Assembly (NCBI RefSeq): GCF_002846415.1
Contig: NZ_PJMX01000001.1
Span: forward strand, 1,798,001-1,862,000
Direction: 5' to 3'
Origin: Streptomyces sp. TLI_146
Lineage (GTDB): Bacteria > Actinomycetota > Actinomycetes > Streptomycetales > Streptomycetaceae
DNA length: 64,000 nt
How positions within the stretch are numbered: position 1 is the first letter of the stretch; each line of letters starts with the position of its first letter. The notes under the pieces are model-generated. The model was given only the letters and a program-made list of their open reading frames with translations. It was not told where the DNA came from and searched no databases. Both the position numbers and the translations under genes were made by a program. Positions 53,374 through 61,064 of the stretch are shown in pieces.

Positions 53374-53445
53374 GTTTGACGGGTTTGACGGCCTCGCCAG
53401 CCACTCGGGGATACCGACCCCCCGCCTTGAGCGGTTGGCTCAAGG
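53374..53445. promoter_or_regulatory. Divergent control region with direct and inverted repeats
   Basis: GTTTGACGG occurs twice in tandem (53374-53382, 53383-53391), and CCTTGAGC-GGTTG-GCTCAAGG (53425-53445) is a perfect 8-bp inverted repeat. Both lie between the divergent regulator and the 250-aa gene, so they are candidate operators. Confidence 0.55.
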
Positions 53446-53486
53446 TCAACGAAACCACTAACTGCCTTGCCCGTGAGGGGAGTCCG

Positions 53487-54239
53487 GTGAACATGCACCA
53501 ACTGGGTGGCTCGACCGGGACGCGCCCCAACCCTCGCAGTCAGGGAACCGAAGCCCGCCGGTCTGATCTCCGCGGAGGGTCAACCACCCAGGTCCAACTG
53601 CCTGTATCTCAGGCGAAGAAGCCGCTGACTCAGCCTCCTCCCGAAGACGAGGGCCCTGACTCCCTCGAACGGATCGCCCACAGGCTGCGCTGCGCGGTGC
53701 GCGACGACCGCGAGCGGATCGAGAACCTCCTTCAGACCCTGGAGTTGGCCCTTGATCCCACGGCGGAGCAGGCGATGGCAGCGACCCAGGCCCGGCAGTT
53801 CCTGGAACTGGAACCCGTCGACCCGACCCGGCCCAGTCGATCGTACGTACGGGCGCTGCGTGCTCTCATCGCGCGGATCGAGGCGCTTCGCGTGTCGGCC
53901 GCGACGTACGTCGTCGTCCCCGAGGGCGCCGAGGTTCCACAGGTTCACGAACGGCTCGGCCGCACGGCGGAGGCTCACGGCGGGTCGGTCTGCTGGTTCC
54001 ACCACGACCGCGCACTGTCGGACTGGCCCCTGTGGGACCGGCCAGGCTGGCAGCACGTGCAGCGCCTGGTCCAGGGTCGACAGATCACACTGCTGGCCGT
54101 GGAGTCCGCCACTGATCTGGTTCCGCCGATGTGTGTGGGCGAGCCGCAGTGGGGGCGGCAAGGGCTGGAGACGTGGCTTCGCGGCTGGGGCATTCGCCTG
54201 GTCTGCCGCACCGAAGCCGAGGCGGACGCGCGCCGATGA
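53487..54239 (+). CDS. Hypothetical protein, 250 aa
   Basis: Starts at GTG 53487 with GAGGGG 6 nt upstream; an ATG two codons later is possible. The first 60 residues are Pro/Gln/Thr-rich and likely disordered. They are followed by helices (SLERIAHRLRCAVRDDRERIENLLQTLELAL, RSYVRALRALIARIEALRV) and an alpha/beta part (SAATYVVVPEG, GGSVCWFHHD, RQITLLAVESATDLV, WLRGWGIRLVCRTEAE). I do not recognise a family. Divergent from the large regulator. Confidence 0.7.
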   Translation: MNMHQLGGSTGTRPNPRSQGTEARRSDLRGGSTTQVQLPVSQAKKPLTQPPPEDEGPDSLERIAHRLRCAVRDDRERIENLLQTLELALDPTAEQAMAATQARQFLELEPVDPTRPSRSYVRALRALIARIEALRVSAATYVVVPEGAEVPQVHERLGRTAEAHGGSVCWFHHDRALSDWPLWDRPGWQHVQRLVQGRQITLLAVESATDLVPPMCVGEPQWGRQGLETWLRGWGIRLVCRTEAEADARR

Positions 54240-54275
54240 CCACCCTCCCCACCGCCCCCGACCCATTCCAGGATC

Positions 54276-54509
54276 ATGATCGTCCGCTCTCTGTTCATCT
54301 GCGGCCTGCTCCCGCTGTACGCGGTGCTGCTGGCCCTCTCGGTCCGGGCGGCACGCCGCAGAGCCGCCGCACGCACCTGCATGTCCACGGCTCCAGTCGC
54401 TCCAGTCGCTCCGTTTTTGAAGCACTTCCTTCAGCAGTGCGCTGGGTTCCCGATCCTGTGCCTCGTGCTGATTTCGCTGACCGTGATCTTCCCCGGACGG
54501 CTGCCGTGA
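54276..54509 (+). CDS. Small membrane protein
   Basis: 77 aa from ATG 54276 (AGGA upstream). Two hydrophobic helices: SLFICGLLPLYAVLLALSVRAA near the N-terminus and GFPILCLVLISLTVIFPG near the C-terminus, joined by a basic segment. It follows the 250-aa gene by 36 bp and may be in its operon. Function unknown. Confidence 0.6.
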   Translation: MIVRSLFICGLLPLYAVLLALSVRAARRRAAARTCMSTAPVAPVAPFLKHFLQQCAGFPILCLVLISLTVIFPGRLP

Positions 54510-54865
54510 CCCGCGCCCGCCGGCTCGGACTCCTCGGCATGCGGTGCAGCCCACTTGATCTCCCTCCCCCATAACCGGCCGCCTCCTGGTCGCAGTCGAG
54601 ACCTCCCCTGTCCACGACGCGGCCAGGAGGCGACCCTCCAGCCGGGGCCTTTCCGCTCGCGGCCCGGACGCTGCGCCCGTGTGCGGCACCAGGGATCGCG
54701 GGAAGGTGCGGCGCCGCTCGGTGATCCACCTGCTGTGCGGGGCGGCAGGAGCAGCGTGCGCCCCGGCCTCCGCCCAACAGAAATGCGGAGGCCGGCCCAC
54801 CCCGACCACGCACGAAATCTACTATCTCGCCCCACTTTGGTGAGGCGGTCGAGAGGACAGTCCCC
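54510..54865. other. Intergenic region with a terminator, otherwise no gene
   Basis: A 356-bp spacer. No open frame has convincing codon bias or motifs. It contains the stem-loop at 54763-54795 and, after it, AT-richer sequence (ATCTACTATCTC) likely to be the promoter of the methyltransferase operon. Confidence 0.6.
54763..54795. terminator. Stem-loop before the methyltransferase operon
   Basis: CCGGCCTCCGC at 54763-54773 pairs perfectly with GCGGAGGCCGG at 54785-54795 (11 bp, 11-nt loop). Confidence 0.7.
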
Positions 54866-55462
54866 ATGACCACCAGCCCGCCCCGGTTACCCGCGCACGA
54901 CGTGGTCTTCTGGGACCGCGTGGCCACCAGCGGCTGGTACCTGCACCCCCTCGCCTCCGAGGAACTCCGCCGCTTCGAGCGGCACTTCCCCGGCCACCGC
55001 GGTAAGCGGGCCATCGACGTCGGCTGCGGCACCGGGGAATTCACCCGCCACCTGTACGCGGCCGGGCTCGACGTCACCGGCATCGACTGGTCCCCCGCGA
55101 TGATCGCCCTGGCCCGGCAGGCCACCAGCTGTCCGCTGCCCTACGTCGTCCACGACCTCGCCCTCAGCGACCCACCCGGACTGACCCCGCGCAGCGTCGA
55201 CTTGGTCGTGTGCCGCCAGACCCTGTCCCTGCTCGACGACCCCGCCGATCTCCTCTACCGCATCCGCACCCACTGGCTCCGCCCCGGTGGCCACCTCTAC
55301 CTGAGCGAGGTCCGCGCCACCGACTACGAGGCACGGACCCTGCGTGGCGGAATGACGGACCAGCAGCTCGACCGGCTCGGCGATGGCTGGGCCCACGCCG
55401 TCCGCTACGACCTCACCAGCCAGCGTGTCGCCTGCGTGATCCTGCGCGACACAGCCGCATGA
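54866..55462 (+). CDS. Class I SAM-dependent methyltransferase
   Basis: 198 aa; ATG with GAGAGGA upstream. Motif I AIDVGCGTGEFTRHLY (residues about 49-64), the acidic loop VTGIDWSPAMIALAR, and VDLVVCRQTLSLLDDP as motif II-III. A small-molecule O- or N-methyltransferase is likely. First gene of a + strand set running to 57624. Confidence 0.9.
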   Translation: MTTSPPRLPAHDVVFWDRVATSGWYLHPLASEELRRFERHFPGHRGKRAIDVGCGTGEFTRHLYAAGLDVTGIDWSPAMIALARQATSCPLPYVVHDLALSDPPGLTPRSVDLVVCRQTLSLLDDPADLLYRIRTHWLRPGGHLYLSEVRATDYEARTLRGGMTDQQLDRLGDGWAHAVRYDLTSQRVACVILRDTAA

Positions 55463-55503
55463 CCCCTCTACCTCTTCCTTCACTCCCCCGTCAGCGAGGA
55501 ACC

Positions 55504-55617
55504 ATGGCCCGCCCGCAGCACCCGCCCTCTCCGAACTCCCGGTTACGCTTCCGCGTCCTGTCGCTGCCCGAGAACCGCGATACGGCGCGGCGCCCCGGTG
55601 AGGACGGTGCCTCGTGA
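55504..55617 (+). CDS. 37-aa basic peptide coupled to the regulator gene
   Basis: ATG at 55504 with GAGGAA just upstream. The peptide (MARPQHPPSPNSRLRFRVLS... ending PGEDGAS) is Pro/Arg-rich. Its stop overlaps the GTG of the winged-helix gene (GTGA), which argues that it is translated. It could be a leader that couples translation, or a small protein; function unknown. Confidence 0.55.
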   Translation: MARPQHPPSPNSRLRFRVLSLPENRDTARRPGEDGAS

Positions 55618-56150
55618 CGCGCGGGGGCGTGCGGCCCGTGTCCGCCACCGATCTGAGCAACACCGGGCACGTACTGCTCACCCGCATCGCGCGGGGCGAC
55701 CACTTCTTCGGCTCAGCACTGCCGCTTCCGGCCGACCTGGCCGCAGAGTTGCGGGTGCCCGAGATCTGCGTGCGATCCGCGCTCGACCGCCTGCACGACC
55801 TCGGAGTCCTCGACCGGGACGCCGGCCACCGCCTGGTCGTGGCGTCGCGCGAGCGGTGGAAGGTACGGCACGCCGAGCCGGGTCCCGGCGCGGTTGCCGC
55901 CGCCCGGCAACTGCGCGGCGAGATCCGCGACGGGGTGCACCGCGTGGGTCATCCGCTGCCACCGGGCCGTGACCTCGTCCGCCTTCTGGGCTTGTCGCCG
56001 CGTGATGTCCGCCGGGCCCTGCGCGACCTGGCGGCCGAAGGGCTGCTGGCACTGCCCGTGAAGGGCAACGCCATCGTCATCAGCAGCCACCCCACCCCGG
56101 TGCCTCCTGCTGAGTTGCTCAATCCGGGGATGGACGGTGCGTCGTGCTGA
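55614..56150 (+). CDS. Double winged-helix (GntR-like) regulator
   Basis: 178 aa from a GTG. Two GntR-type winged-helix modules in tandem: residues about 15-60 (VLLTRIARGDHFFGSALPLPADLAAELRVPEICVRSALDRLHDLGVL) and about 100-155 (LRGEIRDGVHRVGHPLPPGRDLVRLLGLSPRDVRRALRDLAAEGLL). No effector domain follows. Two DNA-binding domains without a sensor is unusual. It overlaps both neighbours, so it is made together with the methyltransferases. Confidence 0.8.
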   Translation: MTRGGVRPVSATDLSNTGHVLLTRIARGDHFFGSALPLPADLAAELRVPEICVRSALDRLHDLGVLDRDAGHRLVVASRERWKVRHAEPGPGAVAAARQLRGEIRDGVHRVGHPLPPGRDLVRLLGLSPRDVRRALRDLAAEGLLALPVKGNAIVISSHPTPVPPAELLNPGMDGASC

Positions 56151-57037
56151 CGTCCGGGCCGTCGTGGAGGGGGCCGGGAGCACCGGCCCTGGACGACGAT
56201 GCCTACCGCCGCCCGAACCCCGCCCGCGTCTACCACTTGCTCAGTGGCGGCCGGGATTCCTTCCAGCTCGACCGGGACTTCGCGCAGCGGCTCTTTGACG
56301 CGGACAACACGATCGTGTCGGCCTCCTACATCAACCGCGACCACAGCGCGCTGACGGCCCGGTTCTTCGCGGAGTTGGACTTCCAGCAGGTCCTCGACCT
56401 GGGCTGCGGGTACGCGTACGACTGGTCGAAACGTCACCAGCGCCACGAGCCACCGACGCTCCGGGAAGTACTGCCGGGCGCCTCGATCGTGCACGTGGAC
56501 ATCGACCCCATCGTCGTCGGGCTCGCCCAGAGCACCATGCGATGCGTTCACGGCAACCCCAGCGTCCTCCAGGCCGACATCCAGTACATGGCGGAGATCC
56601 TCGCCCACCCCCAGGTCGCGCCCCGGTTCGACCTGGACCGGCCGATCGCCGTCCTGCTCCACGACGTACTGCCGTGGATCGCGGACGACCAGGCCGTCAC
56701 CTCCGCCCTTGCGGTGCTGCGGGAGTGGCTGCCACCTGGCAGTGTCCTGTCGATCACCCACGCCAGCGCGGACCTGGCCCTCATGCCCAACGCGAAAGCC
56801 AAGCTCACGGCGCTGTGGGCTGAAGAAGCAGCCGTAGCGTTCCGGCCCCGCAGCCGTAACGCGATCCAGGTCCTGTTCGGTGGCTGGCCCCTGCTCGATC
56901 CCGGCCTCGTCCCCACCCACCGCTGGCACCCCGAGCACCCCGATACGCGCGCACCCGAAGCACACTCCGGCGCCTACGCCGGCATTGCCCGCAAGCCACA
57001 CCTCTCGATCGTCAAGGACCCGCCGTGTACCTCATGA
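56144..57037 (+). CDS. S-adenosyl methyltransferase, DUF574 family
   Basis: 297 aa from a GTG overlapping the previous gene. Typical family features: NPARVYHLLSGGRDSFQLDRDFAQRL near the N-terminus (conserved R-x-Y-x-x-x-x-GG), then QVLDLGCGYAYDWSKRH as the SAM motif, VHVDIDPIVVG, and DRPIAVLLHDVLPWI. Such proteins are very common in Streptomyces; their substrates are unknown. Confidence 0.9.
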   Translation: MLTSGPSWRGPGAPALDDDAYRRPNPARVYHLLSGGRDSFQLDRDFAQRLFDADNTIVSASYINRDHSALTARFFAELDFQQVLDLGCGYAYDWSKRHQRHEPPTLREVLPGASIVHVDIDPIVVGLAQSTMRCVHGNPSVLQADIQYMAEILAHPQVAPRFDLDRPIAVLLHDVLPWIADDQAVTSALAVLREWLPPGSVLSITHASADLALMPNAKAKLTALWAEEAAVAFRPRSRNAIQVLFGGWPLLDPGLVPTHRWHPEHPDTRAPEAHSGAYAGIARKPHLSIVKDPPCTS

Positions 57038-57624
57038 GACTGCTCTCGCCCGAGGACCGCCCCCTCGTCGATGCGCTGCTCACCGCCCGCACCGCCTGGG
57101 CCCAGCAACAAGGCTGCCCGCACCACGGCCATAGCCTCGCGCTGCTGAGCCTGCTCGCCAACGGCCACGACACCACCCAGATCATCGGGATGGAAGAAGA
57201 CGGCGACCTCGTCGGGATCTTCACCCTCGCCGTCCGAGAAGCCGCCCTCGTGGGATGGAGCGGCAGGAGGAAGCCCTGTCGGTCACCCACCCCGCCCAGG
57301 CACGGCCAGCGCCTCGCGCGTCTGGGCTCGCTGTGGCTGGCCGACTACATCACCCACCTGCCCGGTCCGCCGCGCTGGGTGCGCGGCGCGGTATCGGACA
57401 GCGCTGTCGCCCTCTACCTCCAGGGTGTCTGCGGCTGGCAGCTGGTCCGGTACTCGCGTGATCCCGACGGACGCCGCGCCTACCGCCTGCAACTCCCCGC
57501 CCAGGCCACGCCCGGTCTCCGCCACCTGGTCACCACCAGCGCCGAACTGGCAGCACCACTCGCCGACCCGGCTTCCAGCCCCATCCGGGGCACGCCAGCA
57601 CGGCCGGATCTGCTGCCCCGCTGA
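57025..57624 (+). CDS. GNAT-like protein with an aberrant middle segment
   Basis: 199 aa from a GTG that overlaps the DUF574 gene by 13 bp. Start (MRLLSPEDRPLVDALLTARTAW), DLVGIFTLAV, and the end (WVRGAVSDSAVALYLQGVCGWQLVRYSRDPDGRRAYRLQL) match small GNAT-type acetyltransferases. Between residues 78 and 95 the frame reads SGRRKPCRSPTPPRHGQ, whereas the +1 frame at 57255-57300 reads ERQEEALSVTHPAQ, which fits the family better. Two compensating indels may have garbled a short stretch. Confidence 0.65.
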   Translation: MYLMRLLSPEDRPLVDALLTARTAWAQQQGCPHHGHSLALLSLLANGHDTTQIIGMEEDGDLVGIFTLAVREAALVGWSGRRKPCRSPTPPRHGQRLARLGSLWLADYITHLPGPPRWVRGAVSDSAVALYLQGVCGWQLVRYSRDPDGRRAYRLQLPAQATPGLRHLVTTSAELAAPLADPASSPIRGTPARPDLLPR

Positions 57625-57750
57625 CGCTAACACCGTGCGCCATCGAGCCCCCATCAGCGATCCCAGAAGGGACACCCGTAGATGCCCCGCCCCCATCGAG
57701 TTCCGCTTGCCCCCTTTGGCGGGTTCCCCGGCAACCGCCCGGGTGCCGGG

Positions 57751-58941
57751 CTAGGCCGCCATCTCCTGGCGCAACCGGTCCAGGGCGTGGCCGGCGGCGT
57801 CTCGGCTCGCGGGCAGCTGGTCTCCCGCCGCACGCATGATCCGCTGCAACTGGTGGGGAAGCCGTTGCCGGGTGGCCTCGAAGACGGCCGCCTCCAGGCA
57901 CGTGCTGGCGCCGTCGCGGTCGTCGGCCAAGAGCCTTACGTGGGCGACGGTGATCAGTTCGATGACGCGCCACTGCGGGGCCACTGTCATGGTGGGCTCC
58001 GGGGCCTGCTCGACCAGCCGTATGGCCATGTCCGCCCGGCCGGTGGCGACCAGGCCGCGCAGCCGGATCTCGTGCAGCGCGTACGGGTTGAACAGCGAGG
58101 TGTGCTCCACCTCCTCCAGCAGCGCCGCAGTCTCGCTGACCACGGTGTCGAACAAGGTGCCGTCCCCAAGGGCCCCGGCGGCGCGGGCCAGGAGCGGCAG
58201 GACGGCGGCCCGCGCGGTGGGGTCGGGGGCGAGGACGGCGGCGTGCTGGAGGCGGTCGACGGCGGCCCCCTTCATGCCCGCCTTGCGCAGCTCGTTGCCG
58301 TGCATGCGCAGCACGGACGAGGAGAAGGCCCGGTCGCCGAAGTAGCTGGCGATCGGCAGGCTCTTTCCGGTCCAGCGCGCGGCCGTGGCCAGGCGTTCCT
58401 CGGGCAGGACGTTGCCCAGGGCGACACCGAGGCCGACCCGGGCCTGGGCCAGCAGCCGCAGGACCCCCCGCTCGGCGTGTCCGTCCTCCAGGCGGGCTTC
58501 CAGCCGGGCCACCAGCGGCCACAGCTCGGCAACGGCTTCGGTGGCGTGGCCGGACTGGCGGGCGATCTCCGCCAGCCGCACGGTCGATTCACCGAACTGG
58601 AGCATCGCCCGGTGATCAGTGTCCGCTTCATCGGTGACCCCGAGCAGGTGCGGGGGCAGGCGCAGTTGGTCAGCGATACGCCGCCGCGAGCCGACGTCTT
58701 CCACCGAACGTTTCCCGAGCTCGATAGCGGACACGTAGGTCTTGTCGTAGCCGAGCAACTGCCCCAGCTCGGTCTGGCTGAGGCCGTGGACCGCGCGGAA
58801 CAAGCGCAAGATCCGACCCAGGTCGCCCGCCGCGAGGATCTGCTGCGCCTGCCCGGTGGCCCAGTGCCAGGCAGCGAACCGGGACGACGAGCGCAGCACC
58901 ACCGCCGCCCCGTCACTGGGTCGCATGCCGGTGCCGTCCAC
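57751..58941 (-). CDS. XRE-family regulator with TPR-like repeats
   Basis: 396 aa from the GTG at 58941, 3 bp behind the NUDIX stop; an ATG five codons later is an alternative. XRE HTH at residues about 40-75 (LRLFRAVHGLSQTELGQLLGYDKTYVSAIELGKRSV), then helical repeats for ligand or protein binding. Co-transcribed with the NUDIX gene. It faces the methyltransferase operon and is a candidate regulator of the neighbouring clusters. Confidence 0.85.
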   Translation of the reverse strand: MDGTGMRPSDGAAVVLRSSSRFAAWHWATGQAQQILAAGDLGRILRLFRAVHGLSQTELGQLLGYDKTYVSAIELGKRSVEDVGSRRRIADQLRLPPHLLGVTDEADTDHRAMLQFGESTVRLAEIARQSGHATEAVAELWPLVARLEARLEDGHAERGVLRLLAQARVGLGVALGNVLPEERLATAARWTGKSLPIASYFGDRAFSSSVLRMHGNELRKAGMKGAAVDRLQHAAVLAPDPTARAAVLPLLARAAGALGDGTLFDTVVSETAALLEEVEHTSLFNPYALHEIRLRGLVATGRADMAIRLVEQAPEPTMTVAPQWRVIELITVAHVRLLADDRDGASTCLEAAVFEATRQRLPHQLQRIMRAAGDQLPASRDAAGHALDRLRQEMAA

Positions 58942-58944
58942 GTG

Positions 58945-59382
58945 TTACGCCTGGGCGAACCACGTGGTGATCGACTGCTTGTAGCCGTCAGGCATCGTCA
59001 GCGCCGGCACCTCGTCGGCGGTGAACAGGCCGACCTGCTTGTGCTCGTGACTGACCACGGGGGCCTGGTCGGGGGTCAGGACCGTACAGCCGTACGTGAC
59101 GATCAGAACGCGCCGTCCCGGAATCGGCTCGTAAATCCACGTTCCGCCGTCGATGAGGGACGCGGCCTGGATCTTCCAACCGGTCTCTTCTGCGATCTCC
59201 CGCTCCAGCGCCTGCTCGGGCGATTCGTCCGGGACCTGCAATCCGTCCGGACTGCCGACCTCCAATCGGCCGCCGGGCAGCTCCCACTCCTCGCGCTCGT
59301 TCTTCAGCAGCAGGACCCGGCCGTGCGCGTCGAGCGCGACGCCCTTGATGGATACGGGCCACAACGGCGGCGTGTACGGCAT
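58945..59382 (-). CDS. NUDIX hydrolase
   Basis: 145 aa; ATG at 59382 with GAGGAA 8 nt upstream. NUDIX fold with the box split by an insertion: GGRLEVGSPDGLQVPDESPE then QALEREIAEETGW. The catalytic REIAEETGW part is intact, but about ten residues separate the glycine and first Glu. It hydrolyses a nucleoside diphosphate derivative or a modified nucleotide. Its position next to a cluster with a nucleotide-modifying enzyme makes house-cleaning of a modified nucleotide an attractive, unproven role. Confidence 0.87.
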   Translation of the reverse strand: MPYTPPLWPVSIKGVALDAHGRVLLLKNEREEWELPGGRLEVGSPDGLQVPDESPEQALEREIAEETGWKIQAASLIDGGTWIYEPIPGRRVLIVTYGCTVLTPDQAPVVSHEHKQVGLFTADEVPALTMPDGYKQSITTWFAQA

Positions 59383-59547
59383 GACGTTCCTCGTCCAGCA
59401 GCGCGTGCAAGGGGCGATCGGAACGTAGCACGCCGTCCTCAACTCCGATGCATTCTGCCCGACTTGCCCGAGTCGACAATCAGTCGCTTTACCGCCTGCC
59501 AGTTGGCCGCGAACAGTGGGTCAGCCATCCAGCGAAGGAGTTCCGTG

Positions 59548-60351
59548 ATGAGCCACGCCCACGCCCTGCGTGCTCCCGCCCCACCGTTCCAGCCGGCCAC
59601 CACGCTGTCCGTGAACGACCTCGCGGAGCGGCTGCGGGAGACCGGGCTGGTCAGCGTGGACCGGTTGGTGCTCCGCTCGTCCGTCACGGCGTTCGCCGAC
59701 CGGATCATGCGCGTGACCGCCCACCGTGACAGCGACGCGCGGGACGGGCTGACCACGATCTACGACACCCGCCGCGACACACAGCAGGCTGGGTACGGCG
59801 GCTTCACCAGCAGCGAGCTCGCCCCCCACACCGAACGCTCCGGCATCCCCAGGCCGCCTCGCCTGATGCTTCTGGTGTGCGCATACCCGGCGGCCACGGG
59901 CGGCGAGTGCCTGCTGACCGATGGACGGGCCGTCCACGCAGACCTCGCCGCCCACCACCCCGATGCCCTGGACCTGTTGTCCACCCGGCACACCGCGTTC
60001 TTCGGTGGTGGGGACGGCCACGCCTCGCAGGTGTTCACCCCGCGCGCCGAGGGACGCGTCTCCCTGCGGCTACGCCTGGACGCCCTGGCGCGTTGGAGTC
60101 CGCTCGTCGAACCCCACCTTCCCGCTCTGCGCGCCGCCATCCAGCGCCACCAGCTCACCCTGCCGCTCCAGGCCGGGCAGGGCTACCTCCTGGACAACAG
60201 CCGCTGGTTGCACGCCCGCACCAGCTACACCGGGGACCGCCTGATGTGGCGCGCCCTGGGCGAGCCGCTCCCCCAGCTCACCCCCCTGCCCACCGGATTC
60301 CGTCCCGCCCCCCGCACTCCCGACCGGGCACCCGAGGAGACCGCGTCGTGA
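59548..60351 (+). CDS. Fe(II)/2-oxoglutarate-dependent oxygenase (TauD / clavaminate synthase-like)
   Basis: 267 aa; ATG at 59548 with AAGGAG 8 nt upstream. Double-stranded beta-helix oxygenase: iron ligands His94 and Glu96 in APHTERSG (the HTE variant seen in clavaminate-synthase-type enzymes), Arg/Thr in the TGGECLLTDGR strand, distal His222 in NSRWLHAR, and Arg231 as the likely 2-oxoglutarate anchor. It would hydroxylate, desaturate or cyclise a small molecule or a carrier-bound amino acid. First gene of an operon in which each gene overlaps or nearly touches the next. Confidence 0.85.
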   Translation: MSHAHALRAPAPPFQPATTLSVNDLAERLRETGLVSVDRLVLRSSVTAFADRIMRVTAHRDSDARDGLTTIYDTRRDTQQAGYGGFTSSELAPHTERSGIPRPPRLMLLVCAYPAATGGECLLTDGRAVHADLAAHHPDALDLLSTRHTAFFGGGDGHASQVFTPRAEGRVSLRLRLDALARWSPLVEPHLPALRAAIQRHQLTLPLQAGQGYLLDNSRWLHARTSYTGDRLMWRALGEPLPQLTPLPTGFRPAPRTPDRAPEETAS

Positions 60352-61052
60352 CCTCCCACCAAGTCCGAATCCACGTGTCCGGAACCGCCGACCTGGCCCG
60401 CACCCGAAACCGCGTCCTCACGCAGATCGCTGCCTGGGGAGTCACGCTGGAGGCGGACCAGCACGGCGCGATCAAGCTGGTCACCTCGGAACTCGTCACC
60501 AACGCCCTGACCCACGCGCAGGGCCCGGTCACCGTCCGCCTCGCCCTCAACAAGAACCGGCTGATCCTGGTCGTGCACGACGGCAGCGAGGAACTTCCGG
60601 TCTGCCCGGACATCGGCGATGTCGCGGAGTCGGAGTCCGGGCGCGGGCTGCTCCTGGTGGACGTCTTCGCCAGCCGCTCCGGCTGGCGTCGCACGCCGGG
60701 AGGCAAGAAGGTGTGGGCCGAGTTCGACGTGCCCCCCACACTCGCAGAAGCCGAGGCGTCCATCCCCTGCCCGGCAACGGCGGCAACACCGCGCCCGCGC
60801 CTGTACATCGCACCCGAGGGCGTCGTACTGGCGGGAGAGCGGCGGGGTGAGCGGTCGGCCTCGCGGCAAGCGGGAACCGATGCGATGACTGGTCACCCGG
60901 TCGGTCGCGGTCCCCCTGGCCCACCGACGGCCGCGAAGCGTCCGCCCGCGTACGTACCCAGGCAGTCGGCCACGGGCGGACAAGAGGGTGTCGGCCGGTT
61001 CCCCCGAGGCCGACCGACGCCCTCGGCACCACTCCCTGCGCGACTTCCCTGA
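60348..61052 (+). CDS. RsbW-like ATP-binding protein (HATPase_c)
   Basis: 234 aa from a GTG in GTGA overlap with the oxygenase. Anti-sigma-factor kinase fold: ELVTNALTHA (N box, residues about 45-54), VVHDGS (G1), ESGRGLLLVDVFASRSGW (G2 and following helix), and GGKKVWAEFD. The last 80 residues are Pro/Arg/Gly-rich and look disordered. Streptomyces has many such single-domain proteins with unclear partners; here it is likely to be regulatory. Confidence 0.85.
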   Translation: MTSHQVRIHVSGTADLARTRNRVLTQIAAWGVTLEADQHGAIKLVTSELVTNALTHAQGPVTVRLALNKNRLILVVHDGSEELPVCPDIGDVAESESGRGLLLVDVFASRSGWRRTPGGKKVWAEFDVPPTLAEAEASIPCPATAATPRPRLYIAPEGVVLAGERRGERSASRQAGTDAMTGHPVGRGPPGPPTAAKRPPAYVPRQSATGGQEGVGRFPRGRPTPSAPLPARLP

Positions 61053-61064
61053 CGAAGGAGCACC

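Noticed and set aside
51192..53486. Extension of the 250-aa unknown protein back to 51192
   Set aside because: It runs antisense through the TrmO-like and regulator genes; GAGGGG and a GTG at 53487 give a natural start.
57682..59547. Long N-terminal extension of the oxygenase frame back to 57682
   Set aside because: It is antisense to the XRE regulator and NUDIX genes and has no family likeness; a proper ribosome site and ATG occur at 59548.
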